A DNA stretch of 64,000 nt from Algoriphagus aestuarii (GTDB taxonomy: Bacteria > Bacteroidota > Bacteroidia > Cytophagales > Cyclobacteriaceae): the NCBI GenBank assembly GCA_017051695.1, contig JAFIDK010000002.1:62001-126000 (forward strand), read 5' to 3'. Of this stretch, positions 1 through 8,992 are shown one piece after another. Both the position numbers and the translations under genes were made by a program. The notes beneath the pieces were generated by a model. That model had not been told where the DNA came from. It was given only the letters and a program-made list of their open reading frames with translations, and did no database searches. How positions within the stretch are numbered: the stretch's first letter is position 1; each line of letters begins with the position of its first letter.

Positions 1-363
1 ACTATGTACCAAAGAGGTAAAATCCAAGAAGAAAGCCTTCATTACGAAATGCTGAAACATACCGGAGAATATCCGATCATCGGAGTGAATACGTTCCTTT
101 CTTCGGATGGATCTCCTACAGTAACTCCAGGTGAAGTGATCAGAGCCACTAAAGAAGAAAAAGAAGATCAGATTTCTACTTTGAAAAAATTGAATCAATC
201 GTATCCTGACCGTGTTGAAGAAAATCTTAAAGCATTGAAATTGGCAGCTGTAAAAAATGAGAATATTTTTGCCGAGTTGATGGAGGCTGCTAAATATTGC
301 TCTCTTGGACAGATTACCCATGCTTTGTATGAAGTGGGAGGACAATACCGAAGAAATATGTAA
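1..363 (+). CDS. icmF: Fused isobutyryl-CoA mutase (IcmF), C-terminal end only
   Basis: The reading frame is open from the first base, so this is the 5'-truncated end of a gene that begins outside the window. The visible 120 residues match the C-terminus of adenosylcobalamin-dependent acyl-CoA mutases: a GVNTFLSS segment, a helical stretch, and the closing [13 protein letters not shown], which I recognise as the end of the fused isobutyryl-CoA mutase/G-protein chaperone (IcmF). That enzyme interconverts isobutyryl-CoA and n-butyryl-CoA in the cytoplasm. Ordinary methylmalonyl-CoA mutase large subunits end differently, so I favour IcmF, but the cobalamin-binding and GTPase domains lie outside the window and cannot be checked. 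Confidence 0.85.
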   Translation, partial: TMYQRGKIQEESLHYEMLKHTGEYPIIGVNTFLSSDGSPTVTPGEVIRATKEEKEDQISTLKKLNQSYPDRVEENLKALKLAAVKNENIFAELMEAAKYCSLGQITHALYEVGGQYRRNM

Positions 364-412
364 AGCTTCTTTGAAAAAGGAGAAATTGGTTAATTACTAT
401 AATAAATAAAAC

Positions 413-829
413 ATGTCAAAAAGGAATGTGACAGTTCGTATGAAAGCGGACTACGAATACGAGGCAGTAAATCCTCAGGGAAACGTTGTTCAGATCGATA
501 TGTATGATGCACCGGAAAAGAAAGCCCAATCTCCGATGGATTTATTGCTTTCGGCGCTCGGTGGCTGCTCTGCTGTTGATGCGGTTTTAATGATGAAGAA
601 AAAGAGGAGAACGATTGAATCTTTTACAGTTGATGTAGAGGGAATCAGAAATGATGGTGTTCCGGCTTATTATACAGACATCCATTTGTCTTTCACGCTG
701 GTCTCTCCTGATGCCAATGAGACGGAATTTGGTAAAGTAGTGGCGCTCTCAGTAGATAAATATTGTTCTGTGGCTTCCTCTTTGAATCCAAAAATCACCT
801 ATTCCTTCCTTGTCAAAAGACCTTCATGA
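413..829 (+). CDS. OsmC family protein
   Basis: A 138-residue protein with the OsmC/Ohr fold pattern: an N-terminal beta segment, then SPMDLLLSALGGCSAVD (around residues 39-55) carrying the first conserved cysteine, and a C-terminal KYCSVASSL carrying the second. These two cysteines form the peroxidase centre in the family, which reduces organic hydroperoxides. The YhfA-like branch fits better than true Ohr because of the short length and the GGCSAVDAVLMM sequence. It starts 50 bases after the mutase and overlaps the next small gene by 4 bases (ATGA), so the two are probably co-translated. The exact substrate is unknown. Confidence 0.85.
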   Translation: MSKRNVTVRMKADYEYEAVNPQGNVVQIDMYDAPEKKAQSPMDLLLSALGGCSAVDAVLMMKKKRRTIESFTVDVEGIRNDGVPAYYTDIHLSFTLVSPDANETEFGKVVALSVDKYCSVASSLNPKITYSFLVKRPS

Positions 830-1065
830 GAGTTATTCAGGAATTTACCCAGGAGGAAATACGTGTCAGTATTTTCTCCTGGAATAATAAATACATTATC
901 AAATATGAGTTTGGCCCGATGGAACAGACCTTTAAGGTGAGTGAAATGGAAGTGCTGGAGGAAAGTGATCTTGGGATTTTTTGGAAAGGAGATTTTTTTC
1001 AGACTGTGAAACAAAGATTTGAAGAAATGGGAAAAACTTTTCGTGCACAGTTGGAAAATCTTTAA
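826..1065 (+). CDS. Small uncharacterised protein, 79 aa
   Basis: I do not recognise this protein. It opens with an ATG at 826 that overlaps the stop of the OsmC gene (ATGA), which supports translational coupling and this start over an upstream in-frame one inside OsmC. It is a soluble-looking 79-residue alpha/beta sequence rich in Phe, Glu and Lys, with no signal peptide or membrane segment. The next gene's likely start lies 23 bases downstream, so it may be part of one transcript running into the sensor genes. Confidence 0.6.
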   Translation: MRVIQEFTQEEIRVSIFSWNNKYIIKYEFGPMEQTFKVSEMEVLEESDLGIFWKGDFFQTVKQRFEEMGKTFRAQLENL

Positions 1066-1087
1066 TTTCCCTACTTGTGCAAGTCCT

Positions 1088-2104
1088 ATGGTAAGAAACA
1101 ACTGGTATTTATTTTTAATCATTTGCTCATTTTTTTCCTGCAATAGGGAATTGACAAAAGAAGACCTCCCTGAAACCGAACACCTTACTTTAATGGTGAA
1201 AGAAATGGAGGAGGAAATTCTGGTTTTAGAAAAAGAAATCATCTGGTTGGAAAGTTTTTACCAAGGACTCCTTGAAAACAAGGACTATTTATTAAATCAT
1301 GCAGACAGAAATAAATACATTTTTGAAGGGGCATTTTCCAACAATATACCGGTAGAAGGAGATGGCTTAAGTAAGTTGATCCTTTCTTCCATTTCTCCTG
1401 ATCCAAAAAAATCGTTAGATGAAATCTATTTTACTAATGGTTTAGATTCAGCTTTTAAAGCTGTCTATGACCGACATGATATTATCGCACAGGTTTATTC
1501 AAATTCTACCATGCAGGTGTCACGGGTATATCCTCCTTACGATGCTCAAAACTTAATGGATCCGGATATTAACCTGAAGAAATATAATTTCTATTATGAG
1601 GCTGACCTGGAGCATAACCCTGCTAAAAAATCAGTTTGGATACCTGAAGTTTATGTAGATCCGGCTGGGAAAGGTTGGATTATGTCCTTGGTACATCCGG
1701 TTTATGAAGGGGCTGAACTATTTGCTGTCCTCGGAATTGATATTACAGTAGATGAAATCCTTCATCGATTTCTTGATGTGAAAGAAGGTAATTATTTAAT
1801 TGTCAATGAAAAAGGAGATATTGTTTCTGGTAAATCATCTGCCATTGAAGCTTTGAGTTTACCTCCCTTAAAAAATCATATCTATAGGGAAACGATTCAA
1901 GCTGATAATTTCAGGATTTCGGATTTTAATTTATTTATGAGCAAAAGTAAAGGAGTGAGAGAGATGGCTCAAGCTTTTATTTTCAATAAGGAAAATAAAT
2001 TTGTTTTTGAAGACGAATATAACCTGACTTCCGCCATTGCTTATCCTTTTAATTTTACAGACTGGTATTTGATTCAAATAAATCCTCCTTTAAATGGTGA
2101 ATAA
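1088..2104 (+). CDS. Lipoprotein with Cache-type sensor domain
   Basis: Starting at the ATG at 1088 gives a lipoprotein signal peptide with the lipobox FFSC and acylated Cys18. An in-frame upstream start at 1019 would bury this signal, so I reject it. After the signal comes a coiled-coil-like stretch (about residues 30-65) and then a double-Cache-like ligand-binding region (about 90-320) with the typical WIPEVYVDP and GWIMSLVHPVY(E)GAEL(F)AVLGIDI strands. Such domains usually bind small molecules outside the cytoplasm. The last 11 bases overlap the start of the hybrid histidine kinase gene, so it is probably a separately encoded sensor partner for that kinase. No transmembrane anchor other than the lipid is visible. 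Confidence 0.75.
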   Translation: MVRNNWYLFLIICSFFSCNRELTKEDLPETEHLTLMVKEMEEEILVLEKEIIWLESFYQGLLENKDYLLNHADRNKYIFEGAFSNNIPVEGDGLSKLILSSISPDPKKSLDEIYFTNGLDSAFKAVYDRHDIIAQVYSNSTMQVSRVYPPYDAQNLMDPDINLKKYNFYYEADLEHNPAKKSVWIPEVYVDPAGKGWIMSLVHPVYEGAELFAVLGIDITVDEILHRFLDVKEGNYLIVNEKGDIVSGKSSAIEALSLPPLKNHIYRETIQADNFRISDFNLFMSKSKGVREMAQAFIFNKENKFVFEDEYNLTSAIAYPFNFTDWYLIQINPPLNGE

Positions 2105-4940
2105 ACCTGGTGATAATTTAAGTTTTAGACTTACTACAGTGCTGGGAATTCTCCTTGTTTTCTTAGTGATTGCCTTGGGAGTTAGTTTTTACTTTGCGAT
2201 TTCAGATGCTCAGTTAGATACCAGAAAGGAGTTTCTGAGTAAGCAGACTGAATTGGCTGCCAGAGAACTTGAAATGGAGATGTTAAGTTTTGAGGAGGAT
2301 GTGACTATACTTTTTGATTTTTTGGAAGATAAGGATCTGGATGAAGAAGATTATAGACAGGATCTTACTACTGTAACCAGAAAAGTTGTCAATAGCTATC
2401 CTGGACTGATTGATACCGTTTGGGTGGGACTGGGCGATTCCTCGGTTTATTTTACAATGACCGAGAGAAATGATTTTATTAGGCAGCCATATGAAGGCTT
2501 TATAAGAAGTAAATTTATTGAGAATTCCAGCACCTACAGAAGTAATCCCCTGTCAGGAATGCAGCTGTTGTTTCATTTGAACCTGGAAAAATTCACAAGC
2601 CTTTTTGTCGAAAATTACTATCTCAATGAAGGAGGAGGGAAAGCCTTATTGATTAGAAATAAGGTTTTTGACTTAAACCCAAGGGTAGGAAATGATACAG
2701 TTGTTTTTACGGAGAAGGACTTATTTCCTGTCAAAAATGACATTGCACTAGGACTCAAAGGCATGTACGAACTCTCCTGGAAGACTGAAAAAGGCTCGGT
2801 CAATGGAGTTTTAGTCCAATACCCTTTTGATTTTGGAAGCATTTTAGAAAATGCCTCCCTCTTGTTTTTTATTGAAACGGAACAGATTACTTCCGGAGTT
2901 TACAATACCTATTTGTGGCTTTTTTCGGTATTGTTGCTCTTGTTGCTTCTGACCATAGTGTTTTTCATAGTTTCATTGACAAACAATATACAGGCTCAAA
3001 AGAAGCTGGAAACAAGTTCAAAAGAAATCTCAGATCTTTTCGGACAACAAAACCTACTTCTCAAGGAGTTAAAGGGTTTTGTTTATTTCCATAATCACCT
3101 CGGAGAAATAACTAGAGTAAGTGATGAAGTAGAAGAAGTTCTGGGGTCTCCAAAAGAAGAGTTTTTGGAAGCATTTTCTATGCACAGCCAGCATAAAGAT
3201 GTGCTTTACTTAAAAACCATGGTCACCAAAGCTTTGACCCAAAAAACCTCTCATTTGGCCTTAGAGTATGATTACATTAGACCAGATCATAAAAAAATAA
3301 GAGTCAAGATTTTTGAAAAGCTGATTTTTGACGATAAGGGAAGGTTTAATGGCGGTCTTGGGATCTGTACAGATATCACCGCTCAGTTTGAATCTAGCCA
3401 AGAGCTGAAATTGAGTGAAAACAGGCTTAGGACGGTATTGGAAAATATCCCGGATGTGATTTTTATTTATGACAACTCTGGGAATATCATTGACTTCCAT
3501 GTCAAAGAACTGATTCCTGGCTGGGATAAATCCTCTTTGGGAAAAAATATTGCGACTATACTTCCTCCTGACCAAAAAGATGAAACAATCAAAGCATTTG
3601 AATTGGCTAGGAAAACCGGGCAGATTCAGACAGTAAGTAGGAAATTAAATCTAGAATCAGGCACGCGTTATTTCGAAATCAGGTATTTCCCTCTGGACGA
3701 AAATAGAATGATGTCTTTGGCAAAAGATATAACCAGCCAGAAAATATGGGAAAAAGGGCTTGTAGAAGCTATGAATGCAGCAGATGAAGCAAGTCGGGCA
3801 AAATCTGAATTTTTAGCCAATATGAGTCACGAGATTAGAACTCCAATGAATGGTTTGTTGGGAATTATTGATTTGCTCGAACTGACAGAACTCGATGAAG
3901 ATCAAACGCAGTATCTTGAAATCATCAAAAATTCCGGAAACTCTCTGCTGGGAATCATCAAGGATATTTTAGACTATTCTAAAATCGAAGCTGGAAAAAT
4001 GGACATAAATCCATTTTCCGGAAAGCCTGCTGAAGAACTTGAAAAACAAATCCAAATGTTTATTGGATTGGCTCAGAAAAAAGAACTTCAAATCATTACG
4101 GAAATTGATCCTTTGGCATATGAACTTTTCGAAACCGATTTTGACAGGATCAACCAAGTGATTCTTAACCTAGTGGGAAATGCGATCAAATTTACTCCTA
4201 TGGGAGGTAAGGTTTCCATAAATATGACCCTTGAGAAAATTGAAAAGGATCTTTATTATCTTAAAACCAAAGTGGAAGATAGTGGAATAGGAATACCCGA
4301 GCATCTTATTCCTTCATTGACAAATCCATTTTTTCAGGTAGAAAGCTCTAGTACGAGGAGCTTTCAGGGCACCGGTTTGGGCTTGGCAATCGCCAAAAGA
4401 ATAGTTGAGCTATTAGGAGGGGAGTTGAGTATTTCCAGTGAAGAGGGTGTGGGTTCGAAATTTTCATTTTCCATTCTTTTGAAAAAGGCAAAAATTCAAA
4501 TGGATGATTCTTCAAAAAACCAGCTTGAAAAACGTGTGAATTGGTTTGGTATGGCGAAAGAATATCCGATGAAGATGCTTTTGGCTGAGGATAACGACCT
4601 AAATCTTCAACTGATGAGCCTGATGCTTGATCAGTTGGGTTATACATTTGATGTGGCAAAAAATGGGTTGGAGGCTTTGCAAATGGTGTTGAAAAACGAT
4701 TATGATTTAGTGCTGATGGACGTACAAATGCCCATCATGAATGGATTGGAAGCAACTATGAAAATCCGCGAATCTAGCCTGAAAGAAGGTTTATTTATTG
4801 TAGGGTTGTCTGCAAATGTTTTTGATGAAGACCAGAAAAAAGCGATCGCCAGCGGTATGGATGATTATTTGACCAAACCGATCAGATTGGTTTCATTGGC
4901 AGAAAAAATAGAGTTTTTCTACAAAAAGAAAATGATGTAA
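2094..4940 (+). CDS. Hybrid sensor histidine kinase with PAS and receiver domains
   Basis: This 948-residue membrane protein has a transmembrane helix near residues 14-36, an extracytoplasmic region to about 270, a second helix near 273-294, two PAS-like segments (about 310-430 and 440-555), a HisKA dimerisation domain with phospho-acceptor His579 in FLANMSHEIRTP, and an HATPase domain with an N box (NLVGNAIKFTP) and glycine boxes. It ends in a receiver domain with Asp876 in VLMDVQMP. It would autophosphorylate and pass phosphate to its own receiver. No HPt domain or DNA-binding output is encoded next to it, so the downstream partner is unknown. It overlaps the upstream Cache lipoprotein gene by 11 bases. 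Confidence 0.9.
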   Translation: MVNKPGDNLSFRLTTVLGILLVFLVIALGVSFYFAISDAQLDTRKEFLSKQTELAARELEMEMLSFEEDVTILFDFLEDKDLDEEDYRQDLTTVTRKVVNSYPGLIDTVWVGLGDSSVYFTMTERNDFIRQPYEGFIRSKFIENSSTYRSNPLSGMQLLFHLNLEKFTSLFVENYYLNEGGGKALLIRNKVFDLNPRVGNDTVVFTEKDLFPVKNDIALGLKGMYELSWKTEKGSVNGVLVQYPFDFGSILENASLLFFIETEQITSGVYNTYLWLFSVLLLLLLLTIVFFIVSLTNNIQAQKKLETSSKEISDLFGQQNLLLKELKGFVYFHNHLGEITRVSDEVEEVLGSPKEEFLEAFSMHSQHKDVLYLKTMVTKALTQKTSHLALEYDYIRPDHKKIRVKIFEKLIFDDKGRFNGGLGICTDITAQFESSQELKLSENRLRTVLENIPDVIFIYDNSGNIIDFHVKELIPGWDKSSLGKNIATILPPDQKDETIKAFELARKTGQIQTVSRKLNLESGTRYFEIRYFPLDENRMMSLAKDITSQKIWEKGLVEAMNAADEASRAKSEFLANMSHEIRTPMNGLLGIIDLLELTELDEDQTQYLEIIKNSGNSLLGIIKDILDYSKIEAGKMDINPFSGKPAEELEKQIQMFIGLAQKKELQIITEIDPLAYELFETDFDRINQVILNLVGNAIKFTPMGGKVSINMTLEKIEKDLYYLKTKVEDSGIGIPEHLIPSLTNPFFQVESSSTRSFQGTGLGLAIAKRIVELLGGELSISSEEGVGSKFSFSILLKKAKIQMDDSSKNQLEKRVNWFGMAKEYPMKMLLAEDNDLNLQLMSLMLDQLGYTFDVAKNGLEALQMVLKNDYDLVLMDVQMPIMNGLEATMKIRESSLKEGLFIVGLSANVFDEDQKKAIASGMDDYLTKPIRLVSLAEKIEFFYKKKMM

Positions 4941-4944
4941 ATGT

Positions 4945-4972
4945 AAAAACCAGGCCTGGAGCCTGGTTTATC
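4945..4972. terminator. Bidirectional intrinsic terminator between convergent genes
   Basis: A perfect 9-bp stem (AAACCAGGC at 4947-4955 with GCCTGGTTT at 4961-4969) and a 5-base loop lie between the histidine kinase stop and the E2 stop. An A-run precedes the stem, while the T-run after it is short. It can serve transcripts arriving from either side. Confidence 0.7.
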
Positions 4973-6274
4973 TTATAACGCAGTATTTAAATCAAATCCC
5001 TCGAGATAATCTGCGACTCTTTTGACAAACATGCCACCCAAAGATCCATCCACTACCCGATGGTCATAAGAATGTGATAAGAACATTTTATGACGGATTG
5101 CAATGACATCTCCAGTCGGGGTTTCTACCACTGCAGGTTTTTTCACGATGGCACCTACCGCTAAAATGGCCACTTGAGGCTGCATGATGATAGGAGTCCC
5201 CATGACATTTCCAAAAGAGCCAACATTGGAAACTGTATAGGTTCCTCCACTTAAGTCATCAGCAGACAACTTATTATTTCTGGCTCTGTTAGCTAAATCA
5301 TTTACCTGTTTTGAAATTCCTACCAAATTCAATTGATCCGCTTTTCTGATTACCGGTACAATCAAATTTCCGCTTGGCAAAGCCACTGCCATACCTATAT
5401 TGATATCTTTTTTCTTGATGATTTTATCCCCATCAATGGAAATATTGATCATAGGAAAATCTCTGATTGCCTTCGAAACGGCTTCTATAAAAAATGGGGT
5501 ATAGGTAATGGATTCTCCAAACTTCTCTCTATAGGCATGTTTATTTTTCTCTCTCCAGAGCACAATATTCGTCATATCTGCTTCTACAAATGAGGTAACA
5601 TGTGCAGAGATGCGTTTTGAATCCACCATTCGTTGCGCAATCATTTTACGCATCCTGTCCATTTCAATTATTTCATCAGCACCGGAAATACTCACCTGAA
5701 CTTTTGGTTCTGAAATAGATGGGGTTGGTTTTGAAGGTTCTGCAGATTTACCATGTCGATTCTTAAGGTAATCTAGCATGTCATTTTTGGTGACACGACC
5801 TTCTTTTCCAGTTCCTGGGATTTTTGATAACTCCGCCTTGGAAATACCCTCTTCTTTGGCGATGCTTTGTACCAATGGAGAATAAAATCGATCATCTTCT
5901 ATGCTTGCTCCAGAGGCCGGGGATGGCTCAGAAGAAACTAAAGAAGCAGTATTTTCTGGTGCAATTGCCAATAAATCCTCTTTGGAGGTATTGTTTTGTT
6001 CTTTAACTGCTGGAGCTGGAGTTTCAGCCTCTCCTGTGGTTTCGATAATTGCCACGGGGGCGCCAACGGCCACCACATCGCCTTCTTTTACCAAAATTTT
6101 CTTTAAAACGCCAGCATGTGTGGAAGGGACTTCAGTGTCAACTTTGTCAGTCGCCACTTCTAAAACGGACTCGTCTTGGTCGATAGAATCTCCTTCTTTT
6201 TTCAACCAGCCAAGGATGGTTCCCTCTATGATACTTTCGCCCATTTTGGGCATTAGCATTTCTACACTTGCCAT
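4973..6274 (-). CDS. Dihydrolipoamide acyltransferase (E2) of a 2-oxoacid dehydrogenase complex
   Basis: The 433-residue protein shows the full E2 architecture: one lipoyl domain with the lipoylated Lys44 in EVATDKVDTEVPS, a flexible Pro/Ala/Ser-rich linker, a peripheral subunit-binding domain (about 131-173, FYSPLVQSIAKEEGIS), and the catalytic acyltransferase domain ending in SHSYDHRVVDGSLGG with His405 and Asp409. It transfers an acyl group from the E1-bound intermediate to CoA. The single lipoyl domain and the linker fit a branched-chain or 2-oxoglutarate complex better than pyruvate dehydrogenase, but the substrate cannot be decided here because E1 and E3 are not nearby. It lies 93 bases after cinA on the same strand. 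Confidence 0.9.
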   Translation of the reverse strand: MASVEMLMPKMGESIIEGTILGWLKKEGDSIDQDESVLEVATDKVDTEVPSTHAGVLKKILVKEGDVVAVGAPVAIIETTGEAETPAPAVKEQNNTSKEDLLAIAPENTASLVSSEPSPASGASIEDDRFYSPLVQSIAKEEGISKAELSKIPGTGKEGRVTKNDMLDYLKNRHGKSAEPSKPTPSISEPKVQVSISGADEIIEMDRMRKMIAQRMVDSKRISAHVTSFVEADMTNIVLWREKNKHAYREKFGESITYTPFFIEAVSKAIRDFPMINISIDGDKIIKKKDINIGMAVALPSGNLIVPVIRKADQLNLVGISKQVNDLANRARNNKLSADDLSGGTYTVSNVGSFGNVMGTPIIMQPQVAILAVGAIVKKPAVVETPTGDVIAIRHKMFLSHSYDHRVVDGSLGGMFVKRVADYLEGFDLNTAL

Positions 6275-6367
6275 AGTCTTAAAATAATTAAATTGGGTAT
6301 ATATTCAACTTTTAAAATTAAATTTTATTATGAATCATCCCAAACCTTTTGGTTAAAATTTAATTTG

Positions 6368-7618
6368 CTATTTACGTAAAAAACAAATTCTAAATAGATT
6401 TAAAACCGCAACTGCTGTCAGTTCGATATTTAAGATTCTATCTTGCGTCAGCTGCAATTTTTTGGTTTCTACAAACCCTTCTCCGGCGCATGCGATCCAG
6501 ATGGTGCCAACGGGCTTGCTTTCTGTACCTCCATCAGGACCTGCGATTCCGCTACTTGCCAAACCAAAGTCTGATTTAAAGAGTTTCCTGATTCCCTCAG
6601 CCATCTGAGTTACCGTTTCCATACTCACTGCTCCAAACTCAACGAGTGTTTCTTCGGAAACTCCCAGGATTTCATGTTTAAACTGGTTATGATAAGGAAC
6701 CAAAGCACCCTGAAAATATGCACTGCTTCCAGCTATGCTCGTGACCAAATGAGAGATATAACCACCAGTACAGCTTTCAGCCAAAGCTAGGGTTTTATTA
6801 CTTTTCTTCAAAAGCTTACCAATTGCTGTTTCCAGTGTTTCTTCGTTAAATCCGTAAACATATTCTTGAATAAGAGGCATGACTTTGTCTACCTGACTTT
6901 GGATTTCCTCTTGTAGTGTACCTTTATTTTCGCCAAATCCAGTGAGTCTTAGTTTCACATGTCCCAAAGAAGGAAGGTAAGCTAACTTTATATGTTCCGG
7001 TAATGAATTTTCCCAATCTTGGATTAAATCTGCCAACCAGCTTTCACCAATTCCAACAGTTTTGATTACTTCATGTACTATTATCGGTAATTTAAATAAT
7101 TCTGGAAGTTTGGGTAGGACAAAGTCCTTCATGAGTTTTTTCATCTCATGAGGTACTCCGGGCATGGACATCCAATATGCTCCATTTTTTGAAAACCACA
7201 TTCCAGGAGCCGTGCCCACCTCATTAGGAACGTACGTACAGCAGGCAGGAAGGTGGCCTTGCAGGATGTTCAGTGGAGTAATTTCTCTTCCTCTGCGTTT
7301 GAAAAATGAGGTGACAGCTTCGACTGCTTCTGGAAATTCAACAATTGGGCAATCAAAATATTCTGCCATTAAGGGTTTCGTCAAATCGTCCTGAGTGGGG
7401 CCTAAGCCTCCTGTGATCAAAATGATATCGGCCCTTTTATCAGCTTTGCTAAATGCGTCGAGGATATCCAACCTATTATCTCCAACAGTGGTTTTTCTGA
7501 CGACTTTTACTCCGATTAGATCCAGTTGTAGACTTATCCAATGGCTATTTGTATCCATGATTTGCCCATAAAGCAATTCATCTCCAATGGCTATTATTTC
7601 AGCTTTTACGATGCTCAT
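6368..7618 (-). CDS. cinA: CinA family protein (nicotinamide-nucleotide amidase type)
   Basis: A 416-residue two-domain protein. The N-terminal half is a MoCF-biosynthesis-like domain (IAIGDELLYGQIMDTNSHW, then GGLGPTQDDLT), which in this family hydrolyses ADP-ribose-type pyrophosphates. The C-terminal half is the amidase domain with AESCTGGYISHLVT, whose Ser and Lys region deamidates nicotinamide mononucleotide in NAD salvage. Length and both domains are normal for full-length CinA. It follows the SDR gene by 17 bases and the order folA-SDR-cinA suggests one operon. The competence link in the family name is not implied here. Confidence 0.93.
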   Translation of the reverse strand: MSIVKAEIIAIGDELLYGQIMDTNSHWISLQLDLIGVKVVRKTTVGDNRLDILDAFSKADKRADIILITGGLGPTQDDLTKPLMAEYFDCPIVEFPEAVEAVTSFFKRRGREITPLNILQGHLPACCTYVPNEVGTAPGMWFSKNGAYWMSMPGVPHEMKKLMKDFVLPKLPELFKLPIIVHEVIKTVGIGESWLADLIQDWENSLPEHIKLAYLPSLGHVKLRLTGFGENKGTLQEEIQSQVDKVMPLIQEYVYGFNEETLETAIGKLLKKSNKTLALAESCTGGYISHLVTSIAGSSAYFQGALVPYHNQFKHEILGVSEETLVEFGAVSMETVTQMAEGIRKLFKSDFGLASSGIAGPDGGTESKPVGTIWIACAGEGFVETKKLQLTQDRILNIELTAVAVLNLFRICFLRK

Positions 7619-7635
7619 GTTTGATCAGGTGAAAA

Positions 7636-8430
7636 TTATCTGACTTTGGCTTTTACTAATACTTTGGAAAAAATTCCAGGGAAAAACCGCTTCAGGTATA
7701 TCGCCATGACTTCCTTTCCACCTATATAGATTTCCTCTTTTTTCTTTTTGAGCCCCTTAAATATCTGATTGGCACATTCTTCTGCACTCATTCCATTTGC
7801 CTGTGCATCATCCATTTCGTTTAATGATTTTCCGTCCGCAGTCACTGCATTAACAGATACATTTGTTTTGATGAATCCTGGACAAATCATGGTCACCAAA
7901 ATATTATCCTCGTAATGTTCGGCACGTAAAGAGTCAAAATAACCATGGAGTGCGTGTTTGGAAGCTGCGTAGGTGGATCTGAAAGGAGAGCCAATGATTC
8001 CTACCAAAGAACTGGTCACTCCGAACTGACCTGTTTTTCTGGATTTAAAATGGGGTAGGAGGGCTTTTGTCAAAGCAATGGTTCCAAAGAAATTGACTTC
8101 CATTATTTTTCTGTCAACTTCAAGCTGGGTTTCCATTGCCAAGGAGCGTTGGCTGATTCCTCCATTATGAAACATGATGTCGATTTGACCAAAAAGAGTA
8201 ATCGCTTCTTTAACTTTATTGGGAAGTGAATCGGTTTCAGCTAGGTCTAATGGTAAAATCGCACAATTTTCAGGGTGAGCACATGCTAGCTTAACTTGAT
8301 TTAAATCTTCTTCTCTTCTGGAAGATAAAATGACGAAATATCCTTCTTTAGAAAATCTTTTCGCGGTTGCTGCTCCGATTCCTGAAGAAGCTCCAGTAAT
8401 CCAAATGACAGTTTTTGTCATGCTTTTCAA
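7636..8430 (-). CDS. Short-chain dehydrogenase/reductase
   Basis: Classical SDR of 264 residues: the nucleotide-binding TGASSGIG near the N-terminus, an NNGG-type NHGG variant after the fourth strand (FHNGGIS), a catalytic Ser in the SSLVG segment and YAASK as the catalytic Tyr/Lys pair. The C-terminal 40 residues are basic and hydrophobic, which is common in the DHRS7-like membrane-associated branch. The start overlaps the folA stop by 4 bases, so it is translated with folA. The substrate is unknown; nothing in the neighbourhood defines it. Confidence 0.88.
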   Translation of the reverse strand: MKSMTKTVIWITGASSGIGAATAKRFSKEGYFVILSSRREEDLNQVKLACAHPENCAILPLDLAETDSLPNKVKEAITLFGQIDIMFHNGGISQRSLAMETQLEVDRKIMEVNFFGTIALTKALLPHFKSRKTGQFGVTSSLVGIIGSPFRSTYAASKHALHGYFDSLRAEHYEDNILVTMICPGFIKTNVSVNAVTADGKSLNEMDDAQANGMSAEECANQIFKGLKKKKEEIYIGGKEVMAIYLKRFFPGIFSKVLVKAKVR

Positions 8431-8924
8431 TTTATTCTAACGTAGTCAACAAAGGAAAATGGGAATTGGTTTTTTTCATCTGCCGGATGACTTTCTCGAC
8501 TTACTTCTTTCCAGTCTGTTGAATCTATTTTGGGGAAATAGGTATCTCCTTCGGGGGTTGCATCCACCTCAGTGATCACTAATTCATCTGCTATGCTGAT
8601 TGTTTGGCGATAAATCTCTCCACCACCTATCACGTAGAGTTTTTCAACGGCAATCTTATTGCAGTAAATAAAAGCATCTTCGACACTTTCAAAAACATGA
8701 TGACCTTCCGGTACTTTATAATTCGGATTTCGGGTTATAACCAAATGTGTCCGGTTAGGCAGCGGTTTTCCAAGGGATTCAAATGTTTTCCTTCCCATCA
8801 GAATATAATTGCCAGAGGTTAATGCTTTGAATCTTTTGAAATCCGTTGGAATTCTCCAAACCAAATCATTTTCCTTTCCAATGACACCGTTTTTAGCAAC
8901 GGCAGCAATTAATAATATCCTCAT
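8427..8924 (-). CDS. folA: Dihydrofolate reductase
   Basis: A 165-residue protein of normal FolA length with the family landmarks: IAAVAKNGVIG at the N-terminus, WRIPTDFKRFK with the catalytic acid Asp28, the NADPH-binding MGRKTFESLG, and the VIGGGEIY loop. It reduces dihydrofolate to tetrahydrofolate with NADPH in the cytoplasm. It is the first gene of a tightly packed minus-strand group with the SDR and cinA. Thymidylate synthase, its common partner, is not in the window. Confidence 0.96.
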   Translation of the reverse strand: MRILLIAAVAKNGVIGKENDLVWRIPTDFKRFKALTSGNYILMGRKTFESLGKPLPNRTHLVITRNPNYKVPEGHHVFESVEDAFIYCNKIAVEKLYVIGGGEIYRQTISIADELVITEVDATPEGDTYFPKIDSTDWKEVSRESHPADEKNQFPFSFVDYVRIN

Positions 8925-8992
8925 AGTTTACACCTTCAATACCTTGAAGATACTAGCCTTTGGCAATGGAAAAAATAAAATTTATATGGAAG

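Noticed and set aside
826-1242. A 147-codon minus-strand frame opposite the OsmC end and small gene
   Set aside because: It is antisense to a coupled gene pair, has a Lys/Phe/Ser-rich nonsense-like composition and no support.
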